From: Polydactylus sextarius
Lineage: Eukaryota; Chordata; Actinopteri; Polynemidae
Length of the DNA stretch: 64,000 nt
Reading direction: 5' to 3'
Assembly: GCA_016801845.1 (NCBI GenBank)
Contig: CM028924.1
Location: 9,514,501 to 9,578,500 of the forward strand
Below, piece by piece: positions 46,179 to 59,173 of this stretch (within the stretch, counting starts at the first letter, position 1; each line of letters opens with the position of its first letter). The notes below the pieces were generated by a model. The model was not told the DNA's origin. It worked only from the letters and a program-made list of their open reading frames with translations, and searched no databases. The position numbers were made by a program, and so were the translations under genes.

Positions 46179-49100
46179 ATAGATGCATGAAATGTTTAGT
46201 AAGTGTTCAACTTTCAAAACATCCAGCAAACATATAGTCATCTACCATCTATCTTAGTGCAGTGATATAGGCTGCAGAGTCAACACTTAGCGAGACATAA
46301 TGCTTTTAAAGTGGATAATGGAGCCAACATTATTGGCCTTGATTGTTATCCTTCTCCCCAACCAGCCTCCAGTACTCCCACCAATAATGTATGATGCTAT
46401 TTATCCATATTCCAGTTGCATCATAAGCCACCGGCCACTGAAATATCCCCAGAGCCTCACCACTTTACATGCATGTGCAAATTAACCACATTTTCGGAAT
46501 GAGAGACGAAGCAATGGAGAGAAAGGGTTAAGAGTGGAGGGACGAGAGGGGAGAACGAGATACATGTTAAAACAGGCAAGGAGCAAATGAGAGAGGGAAT
46601 AAAAGAAATAGAAAATGAGAGAGGGATGGAGGGATGTGAGTGATATAAAATGGATGAGGTTAGAGTGTTACAGCTGTAGCAGTTAGTGTTTTCCATTATT
46701 CATGTGATGGTTGAGTTAGATTGAGGTTTTCATCAGTACTGATTCTAGTCAAGTGGGTTTAAAATTGTTTCCCCAGATGCCTACAGCTCCAGAAATGGAG
46801 ATTGTTTTATTCCAAAATACTGTACATCCATCTTTTTTTACAGGCTAAGTGTTTTATTACACAGGGCTTCCAGAAAAACTGCATCCTCTATCCATCCATC
46901 CTCTCTAAGCAAACAAATACAGAATTTATTCACCAAGTCTGACTTTTAGTGCCAGGGATCATTTTAAATTTGTCAGAATAGATGAAGGTGCCAAATGATG
47001 CAGGTTAAAATTCCAGCGTGTTCCCCATCCTCTTTTATTATTTATGTCAGCAGCTGTTCTGCAGACTGAACCAACCAGGGGGACAAGAGGAACCAAATGT
47101 GGAAGCCAACAGCTGACCATTGTTTCCAACATAACACACAAGAGGCTCAGGAAAGTTGCAAATGTGCAAATTATCACCACAAAGAGTAATGACAGACTCC
47201 ATTTGATTTTGGATCAAATGTTTTGGATGTTTGATGTCTGATACTCTGGGGAAATAAGTCGTGCCCTGCGGGGGGTTTGTGTTATTGCAGCACTGCAGTT
47301 GAACACTTGAGGGTAAAAGAAATTCTTATACAAAATCAGTTAAAACTACAGACCACATCAAAGATGGAAGACATGATCAAACCACAAAAGAAAACCACCC
47401 TGTTGGTGGGTTCCAATTCAGGTCATAAATGGGACATGGGTCAGACTAAAACATTTAATTATTTTCCTGACAAATTTGATTTTAAATTAGTTATTTGAGA
47501 CTTGTCATCATGATTGACAGATGTGATTGTGATTGCCTTTGATACCATAGATCCACGTCAATGGTGTTAGGATAGCAACACTTGTGTCCAGGAAGATTTG
47601 GCTGTTCCTGCACAGTCAGAAAAAATAGAGGTACACTGACCATCTTAAAGGACACCTGGCCTTCTCACAAATTTGCACAACTATAACTATTGGCCCAATC
47701 TGTTTAGATGTGTATTAGCCATTTTGTATCTATGGTAGCTACAGTAAGTGTGTAGATCCATAGCTGTGCAACACTTAAGCTTCTGCTAACCAGTCTTAGT
47801 TTGCTAACTTTCCTGCTTTGGTAAACTCTAATTTAAGATGATAACACCACGGAAACACCAGGACAGGACACTAGCTGGTTAGCAGCCACCGAACTTTCAA
47901 ATTAAAACACTTCATTATAGCAGCTCATAAATACATCAGCTCTGTTCAAACATTCAGACACAATGAGAACTAAACTACAAAAACCTATTGATTAGGGCAG
48001 TTTGTAAAGCGAAGCTTTACATTGTGGAAAAAATAGAAATAGTGATGAATGGACGAACATCCAAATGCAGTGAAATCACAATGAAAAGTCTTGAATCCAG
48101 TAAGGACTTTCAAAATAAAATAAGAGTGAAAACAGGACATGGAGATTTTGTGATATGGGTCTTTAGCCTTTAGCCATGATTTAGATTTTGGATTATACTT
48201 ATATGGTGGACTGGTGCTCGTTCACCATTGCTGCATTTTTGTTGATTCTGCAGCAACAGGAACAGAAAATCACTTCTGTAAATCAATTTAAATATGAAAA
48301 GTATTTCATAGTGGAGCTTCAACACACATACAAAATCTTAATGCGGTGGCTGCAGTGTGTTCAGAACATATAATGCTCACTGACGCATTATCAGTGCTCA
48401 TAACCCATTCAACTTAAACTGAATTACAAGTACAAGCATCTCATAAATGTTAATGATGTGTTATCTATCGCAGATTTTTATACATATTAGAGTCGGTGCT
48501 GAGTCGAGTGAAATTCTTCATTAATAAAATAAACAGCGTTGGTTCCTAATGTGGAATGATACGACTGAGACGTGCGAAACAGATTTTTCGTAAAGTGACA
48601 TTTTCTTTTTATATCTTACATATTTGATAATTATTGTGCTTCTCTGATTGAACGCTACTATTTTGTAACATCTTGTAATGGCTGTATGCAGAGATTTAAG
48701 ACCAATGTCCAAAAACTGAGAAAGGTTGAGGGATTCAGAGACAACAATTGAGTAACAATGAGAACCAGGTTAAATGATACCATGAATGTTTCAAATATTG
48801 ATACGATAAAACTGTGGTATAATGCCATAATTATGCAAATTAATGTTGTTAAATGTAGCCTATGGGTTACACTGGAATAACTGCAAATTATGCTGTATAT
48901 TTCTGTGATAATTATACTGTTTCTTTGTCGTATTCTGTATCGCTTCCCTTCACAAAGCTGAACTTTGACTGATTCAGACTTACCATCTTTTTCTGTTTGA
49001 GTGAAGGAAGTAAATACAGACTCATAAATGTTTTCATTTGCTCATTCTGCTCTACTGTGGTTTAGTCTGGCAACTAAAATGCCCTATTTACCTGTTTCTA

Positions 49101-51048
49101 GCCTGAAATGACAGCCATGGGACATAACGGCAGCATTTTGGCAGAATTTAGCCTAATTTTTGTACAGTAGCAGGAAGAGAAAGTGTGCTGGCCACATTTA
49201 TGGACAGTCAATGTTTAAAAATCATGGTTTCTATATCTGTGCAGCATCATCAAAGCTACCCTGCAGTTTCTGTCAAGTAGAATTTTTGTTTCCTCCTTCC
49301 CAATGGGTGGCTGTTTGAAACTCTTTTCAGGCTTTGGTGGATTCAGCTTCCTGTCCTAGTTTGTTGATATCAAACACTGTTTTGATCAGATGATGAAGTT
49401 GGTTATCTCTGCATTATACAATATCTTTGTAGAATCAAAGCAAAGATATTTTTAGACACAACTTTTATTGGGAACAACTTAAGACAGACGACCTCAGTGC
49501 TTTGGAAAAACCAATGAATTTGATGAGTAAAGTCAGTGGAATCGCCTTTTAATTCTAAGAGAGGACAGTTACAGGACATACGAGGGGAAAAATGGGTCAA
49601 AGGCACCAGATTTGGACACGGGACACGGAGGTTACTCTGTAAAGGAGAAGAGAAACGATCTCTCATTAACTCTTAACCACTCGTGTTATCCACCCAGGGA
49701 CTCAGCAGTTACAAAGTGACTTTCTGTAACATCTGGGCTGGTGCTGACTCCCTGTTGGTGCCTGGCAGGAGGCCGGTGGCGGGGAGAAATGACAACAGAA
49801 TCATATTGTAGCTGGTGGCTTCGTATGAAATTAGAATCCCCCTCTGTCAGAAAACATTAGCCGCTGTTTCAGGTTAATTTGAGGATGCTGTTTAAAATTT
49901 TCTGGTTGTCTTTTAAGGCATTTCTGCTTCATTAGATGGTTTACAGAAAGGACAGGGATGACAGGCTGTGTTGAGGCCCTGAGTCTACTGAGACCAGATT
50001 TGTGATCTTATTGTGAAACTCTACAATGAAATGGTTTTAGCTGGATGCCCATGTGAAAACCTGTATTACCCATTTTGTCTGTTTATTACGTGCTCCTCCC
50101 ATCCATGAATAATAGTTTGCTTCGTACATTGTATTTAGATTGTCATGAACTTGCACACTTGAATGAAGCAGCTGTTAATTTTTTAAGCCCTGGGCTCAAA
50201 CTGAATAAAAATCACTCCCGCTCCGTTGGCCATGTTCACTACAATATTGTTGTTGTCATGTAAGAGCTCAGCACTGAACAGACTCGGCCTATTGTTGGAG
50301 GTCTGAGTAAAAATGACTAAACACATTATTGTGCTGACATCTGTGATGTAAAACTACATTGTGGTGCTTCAATATCCAGGCAGGAGGAGAAAGGAATAGG
50401 AATTATTTTGGTCAGATCTCGAAATCTTTTTTTAAAAAGAAGCTTCAAAGGCTGAAAATGTTAATTTCACTGACTTCATGTAATGTCCTGTTGGTGGATA
50501 GCTTCTCCCGCAGATCTCCTTCTAAAATATCCAGAGAGTTTTTAATAAAGACAGCAGAGAAACGTTGTTTATATTCTGATGGCATCTGAGTGCGATGATT
50601 TCTCAGAGGACGACTGATGAGATGGAATTTACTTTGGAGTCTCTATCCACCTGAAAAAAAAAAAGTTTCATTTTGATTCTTTTATACTTTTTGGAGAATA
50701 AGAAAATATGGGTCACGTAAAAGTTTTTTTTTCAGATTTTATGTCAGAATTTTGAGGAGTCAAAATTTTTACTTTTTTGAATGGAGTTTTCAAAACACAT
50801 TTGTAAAAAGGCACTCGTAGTGAATCATATTCATGGTGTGTTTTTTTTTTATCTGAAAATTCAATCCTGACATTTTGGGGTGTTTGGGGATAAGAATTTA
50901 ATAAACAAGTCAAGATTCTAACTCGATTGAATGTTTGATTCTGACTCATTTTACCCCAAAAAAACAAAAATAGAGATAGGAATTAACATTTTTTTCTTTT
51001 CCTGGTTTCAGAAAAAGTCAGAATTCTCACAGTTTATTTCTACACGGT
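46179..51048. other. Long AT-rich spacer, no gene seen
   Basis: Nearly 5 kb without a recognised gene or repeat. It contains an exact octamer ATGCAAAT followed by TAATG at 48833-48845 and a short purine-rich stretch at 46495-46635. All frames are under 90 codons with no motif. Confidence 0.5.
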
Positions 51049-51275
51049 CCCCTCACAGTAAGACAGTCCTGTGTGGAGTTTACCTGCTCTCCATGTGTCT
51101 GTCTGGATTTTCTCCAGGTGCTCCGGTTTTCCTCTCTCAATCCAAAAACATGTATACAATGGAGGATAGGTTAATTGACAATGCTAAATTGCCTATAGGT
51201 GTGAGTGACAGTATTATTTGGTTTGATTGGTTGCCTGTCCCTCTGTCTTTGTGTGCCAGCTTTGCAATGACTTGT
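51049..51275 (+). repeat. Widespread vertebrate interspersed repeat fragment
   Basis: The series TGTGTGGAGTTTACCTGCTC, TCCATGTGTCTGTCTGGATT, CTCCAGGTGCTCCGGTTTTC, CAATCCAAAAACATGTATAC, GGTTAATTGACAATGCTAAA and TTGCCTATAGGTGTGAGTGA matches, block for block, a repeat very common in fish ('TGTGGAGTTTGCATGTTCTCC', 'CTAAATTGCCCGTAGGTGTGA'). The 3' end is lost or diverged past 51275. Its class is not certain. It is called a repeat because of the block order. Confidence 0.7.
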
Positions 51276-51666
51276 ATATATTTGTGTATGTATATTTTGT
51301 ACATCATACCCTGGATATCTGTTTCCAACAAATGTGTTTTGTGACAAAAGGGAAAGTGATGGAAATAATCACGTGTTTTTTTTTTTGTTGTTGTTTTTAT
51401 ATCTTCGGGACTGGTGCACCATCCACATGCCCATTATCCCCACACAAAGAGCAGAAAACTCAATGGTTTTCAACTCTGAGTCATTATACCTAAAGTCTAC
51501 AGTGACTCTCAGTTCTCTTCTCCTCACAGTGAAATCATCTGAAATCATGAAAAACATCTGTATTCTTCTGAGTCTTAATGTCACAGTGTTTGAGAAGGTT
51601 TAATAATGTTCAATAGTGGTTCATCAGCCCCATATGGGATTAAACCTGATCAAATACTGTGCATGC

Positions 51667-51692
51667 GTGTGTGTGTGTGTGTGTGTGTGTGC
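51667..51692. repeat. TG microsatellite
   Basis: About twelve TG units ending in GCGCGAG. Confidence 0.9.
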
Positions 51693-51829
51693 GCGAGATT
51701 GGACAGTAGCACTGCGTTGGGGGGTGGGGCCTTCAATGGCTTCCTCATAACCTTTCAATCCACCATCTATCTATCATGTCTAATCTATGCATTTGTTGCA
51801 ACATGTGTGCATGTAGGTCACAGATTACA

Positions 51830-51853
51830 GTGTGTGTGTGTGTGTGTGTGTGT
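51830..51853. repeat. TG microsatellite
   Basis: About twelve TG units. Confidence 0.9.
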
Positions 51854-52454
51854 ATAGCATAATACAGTCCAGTTGTTTTACACGTGTGTGTCACGGTCGA
51901 GGGCTCTCCACATTTCCCGCTCTGCCATGGGTGACTGTTCATTTGCCTTCGTCGCCTGCGTCTGCCTCAGGTAAACTGCACTGGTGTTTCACTCACATAT
52001 GGGAAACACGTTTCCACTTACGCAGCGATGCAATATTCAACATTCAGCCCATGTAACCCCCACACTCCCACCCCACTTTACGCCACCTCCCATCACTGTT
52101 AATTTGAATTCACGGCCACATTTACAGCCCCTCTCCTTCCTCGTACTTTTCCACCCCATCCCACCACCACCACCCTCCATCTTTTCTTACTTTGTTCCAC
52201 TCGAATATCAATCACAGTGAACCGGGACTGACATAGGTGTAGAAATTCACTTTTTTTCCTGTCTTTTTTTTTTTTGCAGAAGCTGGCCTATGTCTTCTTG
52301 CACTGAGTTTCAAAAACTCCATCATAATTTTGCTTTTCCTGTGATTTTCTGTACAGATGATGGTGTTTAAAACCTTTTGTAAAGATGGCTAATACGTCTC
52401 AGCTTCCTCCCACTGCTCCTTTAGTTGTGGCACTATGAATTTTGCTATCTTATC

Positions 52455-53029
52455 TTCTTTCCCAATCCCATTTCTACCCCTCTCTCTTGCACCTTCATGT
52501 GAGAGGAAGGGTTATCTCGATTCTCTTCTGGATAAAGGGTGAGGGGCCACTCAACCCTCTAAAAGAATCTATTTCGGGACCAGCACTTCAAACGAAGGGG
52601 TATGAGAATTTTCCCAGCATGCACCAGGACAGGGATGCAGTTGTCAAAAAGTTAGTGATTTGATTAATAAACTAATGAATACATTTAATTTATTAAGCTT
52701 CACTAATCAATAATGTCAATAACATTTGTTAACGTTAGCTAGCAGTTGCTAGTTGTCACTTTGCTAACGTTTCCCAGTCAGCTGATAACAGGACTGAAAC
52801 GTGAGACTAATGTAAACGAACATCTTGTCAGTTTTTCATCCATCGCCAACTTGATCGGCACAAGCGAGTCTGTAGACGGCGTCTTTGTTTGTTGTCATTT
52901 TTTGTCACGTCGTCTTATGTAGTAGCTGGCGACGACTTCATTTCATAGGGGAATGTTTTCACCCCTCAACACTTTGTTTCAAGGGATGAGGGGTAGGGGT
53001 AAACAAGAGAAATGGGATTGGCCCTATAA
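52455..53029. mobile_element. Candidate DNA transposon remnant with inverted ends
   Basis: CCAATCCCATTTCT at 52462-52475 is an exact complement of AGAAATGGGATTGG at 53008-53021, with CCCCT/AGGGG-rich sequence just inside both ends. 'GGGCCAATCCCATTTCT..CCCCTACCCCT' ends are recurrent in teleost DNA-transposon remnants as I recall. No clear target duplication was identified and no transposase frame is present. Superfamily was not assigned. Confidence 0.5.
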
Positions 53030-55510
53030 ATTTACAAAAACAAAAACAAAACTATCCTGGATATGAGTGCAGCTGCCATCTTATATATTTGGAAACTGTC
53101 ACAACCAGTCACAAGTCAGTGTCATCTGTCAATCATCACGTTTAAAATGGCTAATTAAAACCAAACTGACCCAAAAAAAGATGGCCACAAAAATCACTGA
53201 GAAATGTTTATTGCTATTTAGATTGCCAAAACCAACCATGTTGGAGAACTTTTGATTACTTTCAGTTTTTCTTTCTTTTAAACTTCATAAGCTCTTGCAC
53301 TTCTCTTTGCTGTTGTTAAAGGATTCAACAATATCAATTTCAGACACATACACCAAGTTCAGACTCCTTTACTTTAGAGAAAAACATTTCATATCCATCA
53401 ACATATCTGCCAGTAATACGATAGATCTGTTCCAGGCTGATAAAACTTTTTCAGGGATATAGAGATACTATTTTTACTGACTTTGGTCAATATACTTTGG
53501 TTTGTCTGCACACACACAAAAACCTGTAGTGTCCAAAAAGTGGCCCTATTGTTAAATATTCAGCTTCATCTTCATTAACTCAGACAAACTGGCACCAACA
53601 AACATTATATTTCAACTCAGACCAAACTGGCTTCATATATCAAAACGCTCCAGAAACAGAGCCAGCGAGTTTGGCTGAGATAAGATGAAGGTCTCCTGAG
53701 ACAACGATGGCAGACTTTAACCGGCTGGTTGTTTCCAGAGCTGCTGAGATAATCAGAGTATATTTGACAGGCATTTTTTCAACAGCAGTAATTTAGATAA
53801 AGAAAAAATGGTCATTTTATTGTCACAAATCTGAAAACTTAACAAACACTTGCAAGCAAGATGAATAAGTCCTGAAACCTTAACGGACTGCGAATCAGAT
53901 ACTGTAGTCAATTGTTTCAGTTGACTCTCAGACTCTTATTCCTGGATATCATGATCTGCACAGTGATGGAAAGAAGCTCAAACACTTATAATAATGAAAT
54001 AAATAATCCAGTTACGTTAACGCCAGAGTCTTGCCCGACTGACTCAATGTCCGCCAAACGCATCTGCGGTGAGACGAAGCTGCTGACTTGTCAGAAAACG
54101 TGAGACTCGATCACTCGTCACGCTCAGACTCAGCGGCTCCGTCTTACACCTGCTTTGTCAGGCTTTTTTTCCTTTTTCTCATCACAGAAGCACCTTGTGA
54201 GATAACTTTCTCTCTTTCACACAAGCTGAGTGCATATTTCAGATTTCAACACGGCTACAACTGCTAATTCTTTATTAATAAGAGGTCTCATTTATTAAAG
54301 CGCTCCCACATGTTTTTTGGCCCACGGAGGAGGTGATAGATAAACAGCAGCTAAAACATTTTCCCAAAAAGCTATTGTATTTGACCTCATAAACACACAA
54401 CGTGGAGGAGTAGTAGACAAGCCTGTTCACCACAAATAATGATGACGGTGCAAAACTAAACAACCAAAAAAAAAACGTTTTTACTATATGATTGGTTATG
54501 AATGAACTTTGGTTTTCTTTAAAGGTTATTTCCGATGTTGCCAGCAGAGTTGGGCAAATTACTACTAGGTGTTCTAGCTCAGTAATGGTCAAAGCTGGCT
54601 TTGGTTTTGAGTGTGTGGATTTAGCAGTTTAGACCTCATTTGGACCAAAAACCTGCCAAGACCTGGACCAGATTCAGTTGAGTGTTGGCAGATGAAATTT
54701 GAATTTGTGAAAAAGTAACATTGGGACAGTTCTGGTAGAATTGTTTTGGTTTGATTTTGGGGACCAGATTCATATCAGTATAGATTAGGTCTATGGTTTC
54801 TTGTTGTATGATGATTGTGGCCCCTATGCTGGTGCTGAACATACTAGGTCATGTTTTCACTTTTCTGTTCCAGCACTTCCTGGATGCACTCACTTCCACC
54901 TCTTGTCTGGGCCCTCTTCTGGTGTATTTAGTCATGGTTGGCCCTGTCTCTAGTTTTGTTTTTTTTTTTTTAACTTTGCTTGATTACTTTTATTTGTGTT
55001 TGTCTACAACCTACAACCAAGGGCTGCAACCATTAGCATGGCCAGCTTTCTGGAAGCAGTCCTCCCTATTTGTGGCTTGTAACATACTTCAAGAACAGTT
55101 GTATAGTGGCTGAACTCATACTAGTAATATGAGTCGTGAGAGTTACAACAGAAATATATCAACTTTGGCTTTTATACATGGCATAGAGCAACAGTTTTAC
55201 ACATCGACATCTTCTGTTTCTGGAGGGAACTTCCTGTCGCTGTCTGTGGACACCCAAAGTTGTTTGATATGACAGAAAGTAGGAATGCTGGGTAAGTTCC
55301 AAATATAGATTGATCACTTGGTTCCAGCTGTTGTACTCTTGCTATGATATGACCCAAGTTAGCACTAGCCTTATCTGTTGACCAGCACATCCCTTAACAG
55401 TACAGCGAGACTCCTTCGTATTTAACTGTGAAACTAACTGTAACGAGACTGTCCCATATCTAAGGCTCTTTTAAATGCCGTCAAGAAATCCTCTTTGACC
55501 AATCCTTTTC
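53030..55510. other. Spacer, no gene seen
   Basis: AT-rich sequence. Frames up to about 106 codons (54275-54592, 54793-55113) lack motifs. No named repeat was found. Confidence 0.5.
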
Positions 55511-56115
55511 ATGCATCCTTCATGGCTCAAACAAAAAACACTGCGCAGGCGACATTTTCTGTTAAAGCTATTAATTATGGATACTGTAAATATCCTAGAC
55601 GTTACACAAAGGACATAATTAGGAAACCATTTTGTTCATTCAGCCTTGACCTTCAGAGTTGTCCGAAGGACTCAGCCTCTGAACTCTGTGTCAGAGATAC
55701 AGACTTAAGTACAAGGTCAAAATCCTTCCAAAGATTTATCCACACATTATCTGTTTATCTACGGTTCATACTATCCTTTTTTTTCCCCTAAGTGTGCTTT
55801 TAGTCTGCTGATACAATTAATGGTTGGATGTGTCTCAGCCAAATATATCATCAGCATTCACTGCATGCAGGTGAAGTTCGCAGTCAAAGCTATGAATTAT
55901 GAATACTGTAAATATGCTAGGCATGTGAATACATAGAGGACATAAGCTGAAGAGAAACAGTCTCTTTTCAGTATTGTTTGTTCAGCCTTGGTTGATGGAG
56001 ATCAAGTCTCCAAAGTGAAAGGAGCTATGATCTTAAGTTACAAGGTCAAAGTCCTTCCCAAGATCTGTCTACATGTTATCTATTTATCTACTTCTCTTAT
56101 TACTCATTTATAGAC
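55511..56115 (+). repeat. Diverged tandem duplication, about 325-bp unit, two copies
   Basis: Copy 1 (about 55511-55790) and copy 2 (about 55835-56115) share, in order, AAAGCTAT.AATTATG.ATACT, GTAAATAT.CTAG, AGGACATAA, GTTCA..CAGCCTTG, CTTAAGT.ACAAGGTCAAA, TCCTTCC.AAGAT and TTATCT.TTTATCTAC. The offset rises from 322 to 329 bases through small indels. Neither copy codes for anything recognised. The array runs into the ATTAGGATT-rich patch and TATC microsatellite that follow. Confidence 0.85.
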
Positions 56116-56206
56116 TTTACAATTTAGGATTAATATCTTACATTAGAATTCAAGATTATGGATTACAATTGGGGGTTATGGATTAGAATATTAGAATTTA
56201 GGATTC
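56116..56206 (+). repeat. Degenerate ATTAGGATT/ATTATGGATT minisatellite
   Basis: The words TTTAGGATTA, TTATGGATTA, TTAGAATTC and TTAGAATTTAGGATT recur every 12-20 bases directly before the TATG/TATC array. Confidence 0.6.
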
Positions 56207-56396
<190 letters not shown>

Positions 56397-56654
56397 GTAT
56401 GTCTGTATGGGTGTGTCTTTTTCCTCCCTCCTCACTCCCCTACACACTCTCTCCAGTCAGTGAGCCTCGTGCGCCTAACAGCCGCCTCCATCCGGCGGGA
56501 AGCACGCGCTGCTGGAATCTGTGGCAGAAATTCAAACTTTAAACGACCGTTTAAAAAAGAAGAAGAAGAAAAGAAACAAACACTCCACCTCGGTAGTTAA
56601 AGCACCAGAGGAAGAAACACATCAGACAACGGAGGATTGTTTTAACCGACGATG

Positions 56655-56662
56655 TGACGTCT
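56655..56662 (+). promoter_or_regulatory. CRE-like site
   Basis: TGACGTCT matches 7 of 8 bases of the CREB/ATF consensus TGACGTCA, 88 bp before the MEF2 site. Confidence 0.4.
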
Positions 56663-56749
56663 CGTTCAGGATCCTGGACCGGGATTTACCGCTGTCTCCG
56701 ACCGGGCTTGTATATGCGCGCGCGCTTGTGTATGTTTTCCGCTGTTCCT

Positions 56750-56759
56750 CTAAAAATAG
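56750..56759 (+). promoter_or_regulatory. MEF2 consensus site
   Basis: CTAAAAATAG fits the MEF2 consensus YTA(A/T)4TAR exactly. It lies in the CpG-rich block and is followed by GGGACTTTGGG. MEF2 sites in promoters are typical of muscle and neuronal activity-regulated genes (established knowledge). Use here is inference. Confidence 0.5.
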
Positions 56760-56829
56760 GGACTTTGGGTAGGTGAGCTGCCGCAGGTCCGCCGGTCTTC
56801 CTGCTCTGTCACCGCCGACATGACGAGCT

Positions 56830-57960
<1,131 letters not shown>

Positions 57961-57986
57961 GTAAGGCGGACAGTTAATAATGCAGG

Positions 57987-58010
57987 GTGTGTGTGTGTGT
58001 GTGTGTGTGT
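57987..58010. repeat. TG microsatellite
   Basis: Twelve TG units 26 bp after the donor. Confidence 0.95.
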
Positions 58011-58986
58011 ACGCGCAGCTGATTTTTTTTCCTCTTTTTTCTTTAACAATAGTTTTTATTCTCTGAATCCTGGAAATTAATCGTGTGTGCGTGCGTGTGC
58101 GATCTGGCCACCTCGCGCGCGCGCTTTTCATGTGTGCGCGCGCGTGTAAGACACTCTCACATGCACTTATAGGTCCAAATAAATGTAGCACGCGGGCACT
58201 CGCGCTCCTGCCTGCTTGCTCGGACTGCTGGTTGATATGTGTATGGGAATGTGTGGCTCTGCACGCGCACTGATGGATGGACGCATCCGTTCTTGCGCGC
58301 TCGTGTAATAAAACCCCTCTTTTTTTTTGGAAGGGTGGGGTGGGATATGGAGGTGGTGGTGGGGTCCTCTCTCCCTCATCCTCTCTGTCTCACAGTGTGT
58401 TTCTAAAGCTGCCTCATCATGCCGCTCCAGTTGACTGGCGTTACAGCCACATCTATTATGCAGGAGGCTGAGAGATGAGAACACAAGAGGAGGAGGAGGT
58501 GAGGAAGAGGAGGAGCAGACGCAGTGAGGATCACAGAAAAAAAAGAGGGTGAGGTGAGGAAAAGAGGGGGGCAAAGAAGGCGAGGACAGAGGAGTTGAGA
58601 GAGGAATCCGATCCAGAATCTGTGTGTTTGTGTTTAGTCCAGACAGGAAGTTATGCTCAGATCTGCAGCTCTGAGCTTCTTCTGTCTGAAATCAAATCAA
58701 ATCAAATAAAACAGAGGCAGCATTAAAGGACTAAGACTCAGATTGATGATGATGATGATGGTGAGTCTGGCCTTGGTGGATCCGCTGAGGCTCTGGTTTT
58801 GGTCATTCACCTGATTGATGAAACAGTTGATGTCGACCTCTCTGAAGTAGCAGCAAAGTGTCCAATAACTTTTCATCGTCGTGTTGATTATAATGGTGCT
58901 GTTACACAGTTCAGTTCAGACTTATTGCTCTCAGTGATTTATTTCCACCCGTTTTCCATTGCTACTGTAAAACGTGTAGATTTTGA

Positions 58987-59173
58987 TTCAGGACCATGGA
59001 GAGTTCTGGTACAGACACTGTCTGTGGTCTGATGTGGTGTCAGAAAGTTTCAGGACCATGGAGAGCTCCTTTCAGTGTGGGAGCCTGTGGTAGCACCATG
59101 GACAGCTCCACAGCTCTGACACTTTATGGACAAACAGGCATGTGGACGTAGTTTCAGCACTACGGACAGCTCC
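58987..59173 (+). repeat. Four-copy diverged repeat with CCATGGA core
   Basis: TTCAGGACCATGGAGAG at 58987 and again at 59049 (62 bp apart), then GCACCATGGACAGCTCC at 59093 and GCACTACGGACAGCTCC at 59157. Flanks also share CTGTGG and GAC-rich words. The spacing is irregular (62, 44 and 64 bp). Confidence 0.6.

Larger units (their letters stand above)
51276..52461. other. Spacer with TG repeats, no gene seen
   Basis: TG arrays lie at 51667-51692 and 51830-51853. A pyrimidine/C-rich patch at 52060-52170 drives Pro-rich frames. No domain was recognised. Confidence 0.5.
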
